A DNA stretch of 64,000 nucleotides from Leifsonia xyli (GTDB lineage: Bacteria > Actinomycetota > Actinomycetes > Actinomycetales > Microbacteriaceae): assembly GCA_003243275.1 (NCBI GenBank), contig QFQR01000003.1:434001-498000 (forward strand), given 5' to 3'. Shown one piece after another: positions 34,486 through 43,079 of the stretch. The translations under genes were made by a program, and so were the position numbers. The notes below the pieces were generated by a model, which saw only the letters and a list, made by a program, of their open reading frames with translations, did not search any database and was not told the origin of the DNA. Numbering within the stretch: position 1 is the first letter of the stretch; each line of letters opens with the position of its first letter.

Positions 34486-35535
34486 TCAGCGTCCGATGCT
34501 CGGCGGCTCGTGACCGGGCACGTCACGCGACGGGGCGGGGCGGTAGGGCGGGAGTGAGCGCCGGAGGGTCTGCCCGATCCGTCCGACGATTCCCGGCGGC
34601 TCGGGCACACTGACCTTCAGGGCGAGTCGGCGGTGCGTCTGCTGTTCCTCCAGCGCCCGCACGTCGGCGCTCGGCTCGTCCCTCGCCAGCTCGATCATCC
34701 GGGCGGCGTCGTCTTGCAGCCGCCGGTAGGCCGGCGCGGTCCTCGGGCTGAGGTAGCCGCGCCGGGCAAGGGCGGCGCCGAACACCGCGCCGTAGTCCGC
34801 GAGCCAGCCGACCGCCTCGGCCGGGGTGAGCTGTCGGGTCTGCTCTCCGCGCAGCACGTCGGCCGCGCTGGGCTCCTGCTCCCACGCGCCGGCCTGGGTG
34901 CGGTGGTTGTCGTAGAGGCGACGGTCGCGGGCGTAGACCTGGATACGGGCGGCGGCGGGCAGCGCCTCCAGCGCGGCCACGACCTCGGGGGAGCCGGCCA
35001 GCGCCGTCTCGTGCGCCTCGGGCGGGGTCCAGCGACCGACCTCGCCGCGCCGGGCGCGCAGGAACCGCTCCTCGGCCGCCAGCCGCGACACCGCGGCGGG
35101 GGTTGCGACGGCGACGACCTCAACACGGTAGCCGGCCTCCGCGAACCGGGCCGCGGTGCCGGTGACCATCGCCGGGTCGCGGAAGGTGCCCTCCAGCAGC
35201 ACCGGGTAGCCGTGCTCGATCGCATGATCCAGGGCGAGCCGGATCAGCCCGCTCGAAGTCGGCGCGGTCGCGGCCGGCATCCCCAGCGGGTCGTCCACCG
35301 CCAGCTCGCGGTAGCCGGGGTGGTAGGCGCGCAGATCGTCCCCGGTTATCGACACCAGCTCGGGGTGCTCCGCGAGGATCGCCGCCTGCGCTCTCGTCTT
35401 GCCCGCGGCGGGCTGGCCGCCGAGCAGCACCAGGAGCCGGTCGCCAGCCGGAACCGGTGGGAAGATCGCCTGCCGCACCGCGGCTTCGAACACCTGCCGC
35501 AGCCGCGCCTCGTCGGGCGCGCCGGGTTCGCTCAC
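34486..35535 (-). CDS. Zeta-type toxin (UDP-N-acetylglucosamine kinase family)
   Basis: 349 residues, longer than classical zeta (~287). The Walker A is GGQPAAGKT at 39-47, with GDDLRAYHP and LEGTFRDPA as further zeta motifs. The C-terminal ~100 residues (ALEEQQTHRRLALKVSVPEPP and on) are not part of the kinase core. Zeta toxins phosphorylate UDP-GlcNAc and block wall synthesis. The start overlaps the antitoxin stop (ATGA). It stabilises the element. Its far-right place is echoed by the scar at 38642. Confidence 0.88.
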   Translation of the reverse strand: MSEPGAPDEARLRQVFEAAVRQAIFPPVPAGDRLLVLLGGQPAAGKTRAQAAILAEHPELVSITGDDLRAYHPGYRELAVDDPLGMPAATAPTSSGLIRLALDHAIEHGYPVLLEGTFRDPAMVTGTAARFAEAGYRVEVVAVATPAAVSRLAAEERFLRARRGEVGRWTPPEAHETALAGSPEVVAALEALPAAARIQVYARDRRLYDNHRTQAGAWEQEPSAADVLRGEQTRQLTPAEAVGWLADYGAVFGAALARRGYLSPRTAPAYRRLQDDAARMIELARDEPSADVRALEEQQTHRRLALKVSVPEPPGIVGRIGQTLRRSLPPYRPAPSRDVPGHEPPSIGR

Positions 35536-35849
35536 GCGATCCGGCGGCTCGCCTGGCCGGTCAGGGCGTCGATCTCATCGAGCCACGCCTGCTGCTGGGC
35601 GATCAGCCCGAGCCGGTCGTCCGGATCCAGCGCCGTGCGCTGCTGATTCACCAGGCGCACCCGTGCGGCCCAATACTCGCGCTCGCGCTCGTCGGCCGTG
35701 GCGAGCTGCCGCTCGATCAGCACGGAGGCCAGGGTGGTCGCGCCCTGGGCGGTCATGTCGTAGAGGGCCACGTCGCTCACGCGGGGCTCGTCGTCGTACC
35801 AGGCGCGCAGAGACTCGGCCGGGATCGCGCTCGGAATCGTCACGCTCAT
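35532..35849 (-). CDS. Cognate antitoxin of the zeta-type toxin
   Basis: 105 residues, acidic and helical. The N-terminal region (SLRAWYDDEPRVSDVALYDM) could be DNA- or toxin-binding; the rest is a helical bundle (LIERQLATADEREREYWAARVRLVN). It does not look like canonical epsilon. Its identity rests on being directly upstream of and overlapping the toxin gene. Pieces of it recur in the scar at 38671-38760. Confidence 0.75.
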   Translation of the reverse strand: MSVTIPSAIPAESLRAWYDDEPRVSDVALYDMTAQGATTLASVLIERQLATADEREREYWAARVRLVNQQRTALDPDDRLGLIAQQQAWLDEIDALTGQASRRIA

Positions 35850-36210
35850 GGGATCACCTCTGCTTCGTCGTTCCTCATTCTACCTTGCCGGTCTGCTCCC
35901 GCCCCGGACCCGCTCCCTGCTGTTGGCGGGGTCGGGACGGAGGGTGCAACATCCGAGCAGAGCGAGCGGTGTTGCGGCATCCGGCGCGACCCCGCAAGCT
36001 GGGAGAGCGGGTCAGGCGCGGGCTTCTCGTCACACTCGACAAGCGACCCGAGGCACCAGGATTACCCGCCTCCGCAGGGGCGGAAACGTGGCAACATTCT
36101 GGCAACGAACGCTGACGACGAGACGTTCCCTGACGCACTCCACGCACGCGGAACCCCTGTAAACACAGGGCAGAACGGGGTCCGGCACGCAGTTCCGGGG
36201 GAGCCGAACC
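35850..36210. other. Right end of the element, non-coding
   Basis: No convincing gene. It carries the candidate arm sites at 36089-36106. It is otherwise featureless and includes the antitoxin promoter. Confidence 0.5.
36089..36106 (+). promoter_or_regulatory. Candidate integrase arm-type sites, right end
   Basis: TGGCAAC-N4-TGGCAAC, period 11, in the same form as at 17821 near the left core; the right core begins 104 bases away. Confidence 0.45.
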
Positions 36211-36256
36211 CCCTCTCACGGCGGTAACGCGGGTTCGAATCCCGCTGGGGTCACCA
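36211..36256 (+). repeat. attR core: 46-bp direct repeat, copy 2
   Basis: An exact copy of the tRNA-Glu 3' half. The 5' half of the tRNA is absent, so this is not a second tRNA gene. Confidence 0.93.
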
Positions 36257-36260
36257 CGAG

Positions 36261-36287
36261 AAAACCCCCGGTCTTCCGGGGGTTTTT
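36261..36287 (+). terminator. Second copy of the tRNA-Glu terminator
   Basis: AAAACCCCCGG and CCGGGGGTTTTT around a TCTT loop, differing from the copy at 17752 in the loop and flanks. From here to 36496 no gene is recognised. Confidence 0.8.
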
Positions 36288-36496
36288 GTGTTCCCGGCGC
36301 GTGGTGGGGTTATCGGCAGAAAGAGTGGATGGGTTCTTGCTCCAGCCGCGGGTTCACCTTCGCCTTCGCGGCACGGATGAGCGACCGGACCACCTCTCTC
36401 CGACCTCAGGCAGATCGCCCATGCCTCAAGTCAAGAAACCGAGGGGGACACGATTCCAGGGGGATACGAGCGTTCTGACCCTCTATCCTCGGCACC

Positions 36497-36964
36497 ATGC
36501 GAGCAGAGCCGAAGAATCGTCGCCCAGGCCCGTGGCGGCGAGGAGCAGCGATCGCCCTGATCGTGGTCGGTGTGCTTGCCGGGGCGCTCACCGTAGCGCT
36601 CTTTCGATTCACCAACCCGCCGTTTCCATACGAGAGCTGTGGCAATCGTTTCAACACGGACGGCTACTTCGGCAGTCCGAAAGGAACCCGGGACGGGACG
36701 CTGCAGTCGCACTACACGCTCATCCCTTTCCAGATGGTGTGTTCGTGGGACCGGAATGACGGAAATGGCGTCGAGACTACGTACATCGAACTCGGCACCT
36801 GGGTCCCGGTCACCTCGCTAGTCGGCCTCGCCGGAGGTATCGCCCTCCTGCTCACCACCACTCGTGGAGCAAAGGTGAATCGCCCCGGGTTTGATGGAGG
36901 GCTTGATTCCCCGAGGGGATCAAGTCATGCCAGCACTGAGGAAGTATCCGCCGGAGCTTCGTGA
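36497..36964 (+). CDS. Small membrane protein, 3' end replaced by an IS
   Basis: 155 residues with a helix at about 18-38, an extracytoplasmic domain holding three Cys, and a second helix (about 103-120). The inverted repeat of the IS begins at residue ~127, so the last ~29 residues are IS-encoded and the original end is lost. No family recognised. Confidence 0.55.
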   Translation: MRAEPKNRRPGPWRRGAAIALIVVGVLAGALTVALFRFTNPPFPYESCGNRFNTDGYFGSPKGTRDGTLQSHYTLIPFQMVCSWDRNDGNGVETTYIELGTWVPVTSLVGLAGGIALLLTTTRGAKVNRPGFDGGLDSPRGSSHASTEEVSAGAS

Positions 36965-37994
36965 GCGTGCGATGCGGTTGGTTGCCGAGGCCCGGAAGGA
37001 AGACCCCCAACTGTCGATGAACGCGGCGGTCGTGCGGATCGGTCAGCGAGCCGGGGTCAATTCCGACACGCTTCGGGGTCGAGCCGATCTGCCGAGTGCT
37101 CTCCGAGCACGAGGTGAAGATCGCTCCGTCCGGTTACTACGCGTTCAAGAAGCGACCCGCGTCAGCGCGGGCCATCTCGGATGCGCAACTGGTCGTCGAG
37201 ATCGATCGTGTCTTCTGGGATCGCGACCTTGGTCGTGGCATCAGCGGCGCGAGGAAGATCTGGCGGCTGCTGCGTCGCGAGGGCATCATCGTCGCTCGCT
37301 GCACTGTCGAGCGTCTCATGCGTCAGCAGGGGCTTCGCGGGATTCGCCGGGGCAAGCAGTTCGTCACCACGAACGCCGACAACGCGGCGGCGTGTCCGGC
37401 TGATCACGTGCAGCGTTGCTTCCGAGCTGATCGCCCGAACGAGCTCTGGGTCGTGGACTTCACGTATGTTCCCACGTGGTCAGGAATGGCGTTCACGGCG
37501 TTCGTCACTGACGTGTTCTCGCGCCGGATCGTGGGCTGGCGGACCATGAACCGCATGCCGACTGAGCTGCCGTTGGATGCCCTCGAGATGGCGCTCTGGG
37601 TGCGTGATCGAGCCGGTCAAGACGTCGCCGGAGTGGTTCAACACTCGGACGCGGGAACTCAATACACGCGATTCGCTATGCCGAACGGCTCGCGGACGTC
37701 GGCGCGATCGCGTCGATCGGAACCGTCGGCGACAGCTACGACAATGCTCCCGCAGAGAGCGTCGTCGGCCTCTACAAGACCGAATGCGTGAAGATCGACG
37801 GCCCGTTTCGGAGCGTCGACGAACTGGAACTCGCGACGCTGTCGTGGCTGCACCGGTTCAACGAGCACCGCCTGCACTCCTCGATCGGATATCTCACCCC
37901 GATCGAGAAGGAGAACAAGCACTACCGTGAGATCAACTCCCTGAACCGACCGGTTCCGGGAGAACTCGCCCTCCACTAAACCCGGGGCGATTCA
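36876..37994 (+). mobile_element. Decayed IS3-family insertion sequence
   Basis: Terminal inverted repeats at 36876-36902 and 37968-37994 match at 25 of 27 positions (outer part TGAATCGCCCCGGGTTT). The three bases on either side (AGG and GTC) do not match, so no target duplication is seen. The transposase inside is broken twice, so this copy cannot move by itself. Confidence 0.88.
36927..37979 (+). pseudogene. IS3-family transposase, broken by deletion and frameshift
   Basis: The frame starts as OrfA (LRKYPPELRERAMRLVAEAR) but after the OrfA HTH (GVNSDTLRG, near 37080) jumps straight into OrfB (FGVEPICRVLSEHEV) in another frame; the end of OrfA and the start of OrfB are gone. The integrase core follows (VVDFTYVPTW, HSDAGTQYT). 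A one-base loss near 37670 shifts the frame again, leaving YAERLADVGAIASIG and the DNAPAESVVG/FNEHRLHSSIGY end in a different frame. Confidence 0.88.
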
Positions 37995-38161
37995 GTCAGG
38001 CTCCCCCCGCTACCACCGGGCAGCGAATGCTCACGCGCGCGGCGCGGCGCATGAAGCATGCGATGGGGCATCGAGTGTGTTTTCGCGCGGTTTTCCGGCT
38101 CCCTGTGTTGGCCCCGGCCCGGGCGGGGGTAACAGTGCGCATCCGACGGGTGCCGATGGGG

Positions 38162-38605
38162 CTACCCGACAGCGTTGACGAGTGTTACGTTTCGCTGTCG
38201 GATGAGTCGCCGCAGGTAGGGAACGAGCACAAGACGCTCCGCAACCATTCCGAAGATCGGTGACGAGACGGTGATGGTGTCGGTCATGCGGCAGCCGAGC
38301 GGTGTGTCCTCAAATCGGTGTTCATGGATGAAGGTCCTGAACGGGCCCTGCACTTGGGCGTCGACGAACCGGTGCGGGCGGTCGAGGGCGGTGATCTTCG
38401 AGGTCATGGTGAACCAGATGCCGAAGTGCCGGGCGCGCCAGGTCACCGATTGTCCGAGCCCGATGCGGCCCGCGGTGACACCGCTGATCGCTCGCTCCTG
38501 CGACCTGCTCATCGAGGCGATGTGTGCATCGATGTCGAGGGAGATGTCGAACATGATGGCGGTTTCGCTCGGGCACTCGGTGATCAGCGTGAAGGTGGAG
38601 GTCAT
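38162..38605 (-). CDS. SRPBCC-family protein
   Basis: 147 residues with the START-like fold of the polyketide cyclase/dehydrase superfamily: TLITECPSETAIMFDIS, then strands ending in FIHEHRFEDTPLGCRMTDTITV and a long C-terminal helix. These bind hydrophobic ligands; the ligand is unknown. It lies between the decayed IS and the toxin-antitoxin scar. Confidence 0.75.
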   Translation of the reverse strand: MTSTFTLITECPSETAIMFDISLDIDAHIASMSRSQERAISGVTAGRIGLGQSVTWRARHFGIWFTMTSKITALDRPHRFVDAQVQGPFRTFIHEHRFEDTPLGCRMTDTITVSSPIFGMVAERLVLVPYLRRLIRQRNVTLVNAVG

Positions 38606-38641
38606 CGCGAATCAGCGTACGCGGCTCGGCGTTCGCCAGCC

Positions 38642-38760
38642 CCGGGTCGCGGAAGGTGCCTCCAGCGGACGAGCCGGTCATCCGGATCCAGCGCCGTGCG
38701 CTGCCGGTTCACCGGGCGCGTAACGACTCGGCCGGGATCGCGCTCGGAATCGTCACGCTC
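38642..38760 (-). pseudogene. Deleted remnant of the zeta toxin-antitoxin pair
   Basis: Three pieces of the pair are joined: 38642-38660 equals 35172-35190 (toxin), 38671-38720 matches 35610-35659 (antitoxin 3' part) with few differences, and 38725-38760 equals 35812-35847 (antitoxin 5' end). The intervening parts are missing. No product is possible. Confidence 0.85.
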
Positions 38761-38798
38761 GTGGGGTCACCAAGGAAACCCACGGTCTCCAGGGTTCT
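38761..38798 (+). repeat. Degenerate third copy of the tRNA-Glu end and terminator
   Basis: TGGGGTCACCAAGGAAACCC followed by ACGGTCTCCAGGGTT and TCTCGCG aligns with the tRNA 3' end and terminator at 17736-17780 with small gaps. It directly adjoins the toxin-antitoxin remnant. It may be a relict att site. Confidence 0.5.
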
Positions 38799-39483
38799 CG
38801 CGCTCCCCCCGACGGGTGTCTGGAAGGCGGTCGGCCTGGAGGTAGGTCAACACGGCGCGGACTCTGCGGTTGTCCTCGACGGGGCTGAGGCCGAGCTTGG
38901 CGAAGATGTTGCCGATGTGCTTGCTCACGGCGGCATCGGTCAGCGTGAGCGCGGCAGCGATATCCGCGTTCGATTGGCCGTCCGCCATGAGCGCCAGCAC
39001 TTCCCGTTCCCGCGTCGTGAGGTTGTGGAGAGGTCCTGGCCGAGAGTCGCTGAGGAGGTGTTGCACGACGTCCGGGTCGATGACGGTTCCTCCCGCGGCG
39101 ACGGTCTCCATCGACGCCGCGAAGTCGCGGACCCGGTTCACGCGGTCTTTGAGGAGGTAGCCGATCGCCCCCTCGGGGAGCGTGAGCAGCTCGCGGGCGT
39201 AGGTGTCGGCGATGTACTGCGAGAGCACCATGATCGGCTGGCTCGGATGGGTGGCCCGGATGTCGAGGCACGCGGCGAGACCGTCGTCCTTGTTGCCCGG
39301 CGGCATCCGCACGTCGGTCAGCACGAGGTCCGGCGGCTCGCCCGCGTCCGAGAGCCGCCCGAAGGCCGTGAGCAGTTCCGGGGCGGTCTGGGCGGTTGCG
39401 GCGATGGTGTGTCCGAGCCGTTCCAGCAGAGCGGTCAGCGCCTCGCGCAGCAGCGCGGAATCCTCAGCGAGCAGCAAGCGCAT
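38767..39483 (-). CDS. NarL/FixJ-type response regulator
   Basis: 238 residues. Receiver domain with phosphoacceptor Asp57 (VLTDVRMPP) and a C-terminal LuxR-type HTH (LTTREREVLALMADGQSNADIAAAL). The last ~20 residues (RLPDTRRGERENPG and on) are not family-like; the stop codon lies in the degenerate tRNA-end scar, so the tail was probably changed by that event. The ATG overlaps the kinase gene by 20 bases. Probably controls the ABC genes at 40872. Confidence 0.92.
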   Translation of the reverse strand: MRLLLAEDSALLREALTALLERLGHTIAATAQTAPELLTAFGRLSDAGEPPDLVLTDVRMPPGNKDDGLAACLDIRATHPSQPIMVLSQYIADTYARELLTLPEGAIGYLLKDRVNRVRDFAASMETVAAGGTVIDPDVVQHLLSDSRPGPLHNLTTREREVLALMADGQSNADIAAALTLTDAAVSKHIGNIFAKLGLSPVEDNRRVRAVLTYLQADRLPDTRRGERENPGDRGFPW

Positions 39484-40747
39484 CGCGTGCCGTCCTCTCC
39501 GCGGGAATCGGCAGTTCCATGCGGAGCGTCGTGGGCCCCGCCGCCGGGCTGAGGATCGTGAACCGCCCACCGAGGGTTTCCGCGCGCTCGCGGAGGCCGC
39601 GTAGCCCGGTGCCGGCGTTCTCGTCGGCCCCGCCGTGCCCGTCGTCGGTGACGATCACGGTGAGACCATCGACATCGACCCCGGCGTGCACCGTCAACAG
39701 AGTCGCGGAGGTGTGCTTGGCCGCGTTGCTGATCGCCTCGGTGACGAGGTAGTAGGCGGCGGTCTCCACCGAGGTGGGGAGCCGGCCGAACTCGGTGATG
39801 TCGAGGCTGAGCGGCACGGGCGTGCGGTCGGCCAGCTCGTTGAGCGCGGCACGGAGCCCGTGGTCGGTGAGAACGGCGGGGTGGATGCCTCGGACGGTGT
39901 TGCGCAAGGTCGCCATCGCGTGCTCGGCCTGGCCCTGCGCCGCATCCAGGGCATCGCGGGCCAGGGCGGCATCGACACCCCGTGCGGCGAGGTCGTCGAG
40001 TTCGAGACTGACGATGCCGAGCCTCGCCGCGAGGGTGACCAGCTCCTGCTGCACTCCGTCGTGCAGGTCGCGTTCGATGCGCCGCCGTTCCGCCTCGAAG
40101 GCCGCGACCAGCGCGGCCCGCGACTGGATCAGTCGCTCGACGTTGCGGACGAGCTCACGCTGCCGGGGCCCGCACAGCACCCGCAGCAATGAGGCCTGAG
40201 CCGCGGCGAGGATGGCATTGATGTACGCGAACACGCACACCGCGACCATTCCGATCGGGATGACCGGCCACCAGTTGTCGGGACCGACGACGACGCGGAG
40301 GTCGCTGAAGAGTCGCACATCAGCTCCACTGGTGGCCCCCATCGCCCCGATCGCGGCGAGCGCAGCCAGCACGAAACCCTGAGACGACAGGACCGCGATC
40401 GCCACCCATCCGAGGACGATGTCGACCAGCAGCGCCGCCGTCTCCCGCCAGGTGGCGGCTTCGCTCACGCGCACGGACAACCAGATGTGCCGTTGCTCTC
40501 GGGTGAGCGTCACATGCCCGGAGGCTTGGCGCTCGAATCCGAGGATGCCGGTGCGACGGCGCTCGATCGCGCCGACCACGATCCCCCACAGAGGCAACAG
40601 CAGCACGGTGAGGACCATCACCGGCAGCAGCACGAACCCGAGTGCGGCGCTCAGCAGAAGGTAGCCGAGGGCACGCCAGGGCCATCGGCCGAACAGGAAC
40701 CGCCAGGGTGGGCGCATCAACGCATGCCACACCGTCGCCGTCCTCAT
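39464..40747 (-). CDS. Sensor histidine kinase (HisKA_3/NarX type)
   Basis: 427 residues. About five hydrophobic segments up to residue 190 form the sensor. The phosphoacceptor is His229 (RRIERDLHDGVQQELV), followed by an HATPase region (VTEAISNAAKHTSA and DDGHGGADENAGTGL). Partner of the response regulator. The layout kinase/regulator next to an FtsX-like ABC exporter recalls systems that sense and expel membrane-active compounds, but the signal is unknown. Confidence 0.92.
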   Translation of the reverse strand: MRTATVWHALMRPPWRFLFGRWPWRALGYLLLSAALGFVLLPVMVLTVLLLPLWGIVVGAIERRRTGILGFERQASGHVTLTREQRHIWLSVRVSEAATWRETAALLVDIVLGWVAIAVLSSQGFVLAALAAIGAMGATSGADVRLFSDLRVVVGPDNWWPVIPIGMVAVCVFAYINAILAAAQASLLRVLCGPRQRELVRNVERLIQSRAALVAAFEAERRRIERDLHDGVQQELVTLAARLGIVSLELDDLAARGVDAALARDALDAAQGQAEHAMATLRNTVRGIHPAVLTDHGLRAALNELADRTPVPLSLDITEFGRLPTSVETAAYYLVTEAISNAAKHTSATLLTVHAGVDVDGLTVIVTDDGHGGADENAGTGLRGLRERAETLGGRFTILSPAAGPTTLRMELPIPAERTARDALAAR

Positions 40748-40871
40748 GTCTCAACCCTACGAATGACGGCGTGAGCGGGGCGGAGGTCGCGGCAAAGAGT
40801 AGAGCCAGCTCTACCTCGATGCTCGACCCCGCTCCCTCGCCCCGGTCGTCGTCTCCCGGTCGAATGGAATC

Positions 40872-41612
40872 GTGACCGAACCGTTGATCCGCGCCGAGAA
40901 CCTCCACAAGACCTTCCCCGGAACCGCCCGCAAGGAGCCGCGCGTGCCGGTGCTGCGCGGGATCTCCCTGGAGATCCACCCCGGCGAGATGGTGAGCATC
41001 GTCGGCCCGTCCGGCTCGGGGAAATCCACGCTGCTCTACTGCCTGTCCGGACTCGAACCCTACGAATCCGGAACCGTCCGCCTTGCCGGGCGGGAGCTCG
41101 GCAAGCTCAGTCGCGGCGGCTTGGCGGCGCTGCGACGGGATCACGTCGGCTTCGTGTTCCAGTCCTACAACCTCATCCCGTCGCTCACGGCACGGGAGAA
41201 CATCGCCTTGCCTGCCCGCCTTGCTCGCCGCGGCGGCAACCGAGCGAACATCGACCAGGCGCTGGCCGAGGTCGGGCTCACGGCTCGGGGCCGGCATCGT
41301 CCCAGCCAGCTCTCCGGCGGGCAGCAGCAGCGCGTCGCCATCGCCCGTGTGCTCGCCACACGCCCCGACATCGTGTTCGCGGACGAACCCACCGGATCTC
41401 TCGACACCAGCAGCGGCAGCGACGTGCTCCGGCTGCTGCGGGCCGCCGCAGGGGAGGGGCGCTCGGTCGTCGTGGTCACGCACGACCTCGAAGCCGCGGC
41501 ACTCGCCGACCGGGTACTCGTGCTCCGAGACGGCCTGATCCACCGAGAACTCCGTCATGCAGGCCCCGAGCAGGTGTTCGACGCAATCACCCATGCGGGG
41601 GCTGCCGCGTGA
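40872..41612 (+). CDS. ABC transporter ATPase (LolD/MacB type)
   Basis: 246 residues: Walker A GPSGSGKS, Q-loop FQSYNLIPSLTA, signature LSGGQQQR, Walker B IVFADEPTGSLD, switch VTHDLE. FADEPTGSLD is typical of the MacB/LolD/FtsE class. GTG start. It overlaps the permease gene by four bases (GTGA). Divergent from the two-component genes, with a 124-base gap that likely holds promoters. Confidence 0.92.
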   Translation: MTEPLIRAENLHKTFPGTARKEPRVPVLRGISLEIHPGEMVSIVGPSGSGKSTLLYCLSGLEPYESGTVRLAGRELGKLSRGGLAALRRDHVGFVFQSYNLIPSLTARENIALPARLARRGGNRANIDQALAEVGLTARGRHRPSQLSGGQQQRVAIARVLATRPDIVFADEPTGSLDTSSGSDVLRLLRAAAGEGRSVVVVTHDLEAAALADRVLVLRDGLIHRELRHAGPEQVFDAITHAGAAA

Positions 41613-42949
41613 TCCGGCTCATCGTCTCCGATCTGGTCGCGCACGCGCGAGTGTGGGTGGGCACGCTCGCCGTGACGATCGCGGCCGGGTTCGTCGCGGC
41701 GCTCGCCGCCGGGCTGATCGAGACCGGCGCCGCGTACGGAGGCGGCGTGCAGGAAGGGCTGGGGAGCACCAGCGCCGTCGTCATCGTCTTCACCACCATC
41801 GCCGCACTGATCGTCCTCAGCTCCACCGCCAACCTCGCCGTCGCGCTCCAACAGCGCAGCTACGCGCTGTGGCAGCTCGTCGGAATCCGGCCCGCCCTCG
41901 TCGGGCTCGTGGTGCTCACCCAGCTCGGCATCGTCGGCATCGTGGGAGCCCTCATCGGCTGCCTCATCGCGGCACCCAGCATCGGTCCCCTGTTCGCGTG
42001 GTCTTTCGCCGACTGGCCGACCATGCGGGGAGTGGAATTCGAGCTGAGCTTTGTCGGGATGCTCCTGGTCACCGCGGGGATCGTCGTCGTGATCCTCGTC
42101 GGCGGTCTTCGTGGTGCCCGTCGCGCAAGCCGCACCCCGCCGATCGAGGCGCTGCGCGACCCGGAACCACCGCGCATCAGGATGGGCTGGTTCCGCATCG
42201 TGCTCGCCGCGGGGATGATCGCGGCCAGCGTCGGGATGAGCGTGGGGATGAACGGTGCCAGGTTCTCGCAGGTCAGCGGCATGGCCCCCCTCCTCACGCC
42301 GATGATCGCCGGAGTCCTCGCAGCCGGCGGGCCGCTCCTGTATCCGCTCGTGCTGCGGGCATGGACGTCCCTGCTCCCGGCGAGGGCGTCGGCATCCTGG
42401 TTCCTCGCACGCAACTCAGCGCGGTACCGGCTCAGCCAGTCCGCCGCCGCGGTCGGCCCGCTCATGGTCGCCCTCTCCCTCGCCGGTGGTCTCTACACGA
42501 GCGGCGCGACCCTCGCGGCAGCACAAGCGGAGCAGACGGGGAGCACCGGAGGCTTCGCTCCCGCCCCCGAGGGGGTGGTGATCCTGCTCGGCGGGCCGCT
42601 GTTGCTCTCCGCCATCGGTGCTGCCGCAACCGTGTTCATGTCGGGGCAGGCCCGCGAACGCGAATTCGCGCTCATCCAAGCGGCGGGCTCGACCCAGGCG
42701 GCCATCCTCCTCACGGCGATCTGGGAGGCCGTCATCTACACGCTCACGGCAGCCGTGCTCGGAACCCTCGCCACCGTCGCGGGCGGCATCGTCGTCGCCG
42801 GCGCCGTCGGTCTGCCGTTCCCGACGGTGTCGTTCGCAACCATCGGGCTGATCGCGGGCGGCGGCTTCGTGCTGATCCTCGCGGCGACCGTCGCACCCAC
42901 CGCCGCCGCGCTCCGCCACGAGGTCCCCCGCACCCTCGCGGTCGAGTGA
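41609..42949 (+). CDS. FtsX-like ABC transporter permease
   Basis: 446 residues with about eight hydrophobic helices in two FtsX-like sets of four, one near the N-terminus (helices from about residue 15 to 185) and one in the C-terminal half. The middle lacks the large extracellular loop of MacB. It pairs with the preceding ATPase; export of a peptide or lipid-targeting compound is possible but unproved. Confidence 0.88.
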   Translation: MIRLIVSDLVAHARVWVGTLAVTIAAGFVAALAAGLIETGAAYGGGVQEGLGSTSAVVIVFTTIAALIVLSSTANLAVALQQRSYALWQLVGIRPALVGLVVLTQLGIVGIVGALIGCLIAAPSIGPLFAWSFADWPTMRGVEFELSFVGMLLVTAGIVVVILVGGLRGARRASRTPPIEALRDPEPPRIRMGWFRIVLAAGMIAASVGMSVGMNGARFSQVSGMAPLLTPMIAGVLAAGGPLLYPLVLRAWTSLLPARASASWFLARNSARYRLSQSAAAVGPLMVALSLAGGLYTSGATLAAAQAEQTGSTGGFAPAPEGVVILLGGPLLLSAIGAAATVFMSGQAREREFALIQAAGSTQAAILLTAIWEAVIYTLTAAVLGTLATVAGGIVVAGAVGLPFPTVSFATIGLIAGGGFVLILAATVAPTAAALRHEVPRTLAVE

Positions 42950-43079
42950 GTGCGTCCTCTCGGAGTTCGCCGGTCGTTCTCCGCCGCGGCCCGCGCCGCC
43001 CCGCACCACTCACACCCCGTTCACCCGCCGCGCACGCCGATGCTGCCGCCCGTTCACCGGCGCGTTCGACCCTGGCCCC

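Larger units (their letters stand above)
17701..36256. mobile_element. tRNA-Glu-integrated mobilizable element with arsenic/metal resistance cargo
   Basis: 18.5 kb between two perfect 46-bp att repeats. Order: integrase, excisionase, unknown early gene, MobF relaxase, non-coding candidate transfer origin, metal/arsenic cargo, zeta toxin-antitoxin. There is no coupling protein, VirB4 or other type IV secretion gene, so it would depend on a helper for transfer. The integrase lies at the tRNA side, as is usual. Both ends also keep a copy of the tRNA terminator. Confidence 0.88.

Noticed and set aside
36181..36256. A second tRNA-Glu gene
   Set aside because: Only the 3' 46 bases match; the 5' acceptor, D-arm and half the anticodon stem are missing, so it is an att site.
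17701..36256. A self-transmissible conjugative element or a prophage
   Set aside because: No coupling protein, VirB4 or other secretion genes and no phage structural genes are present.
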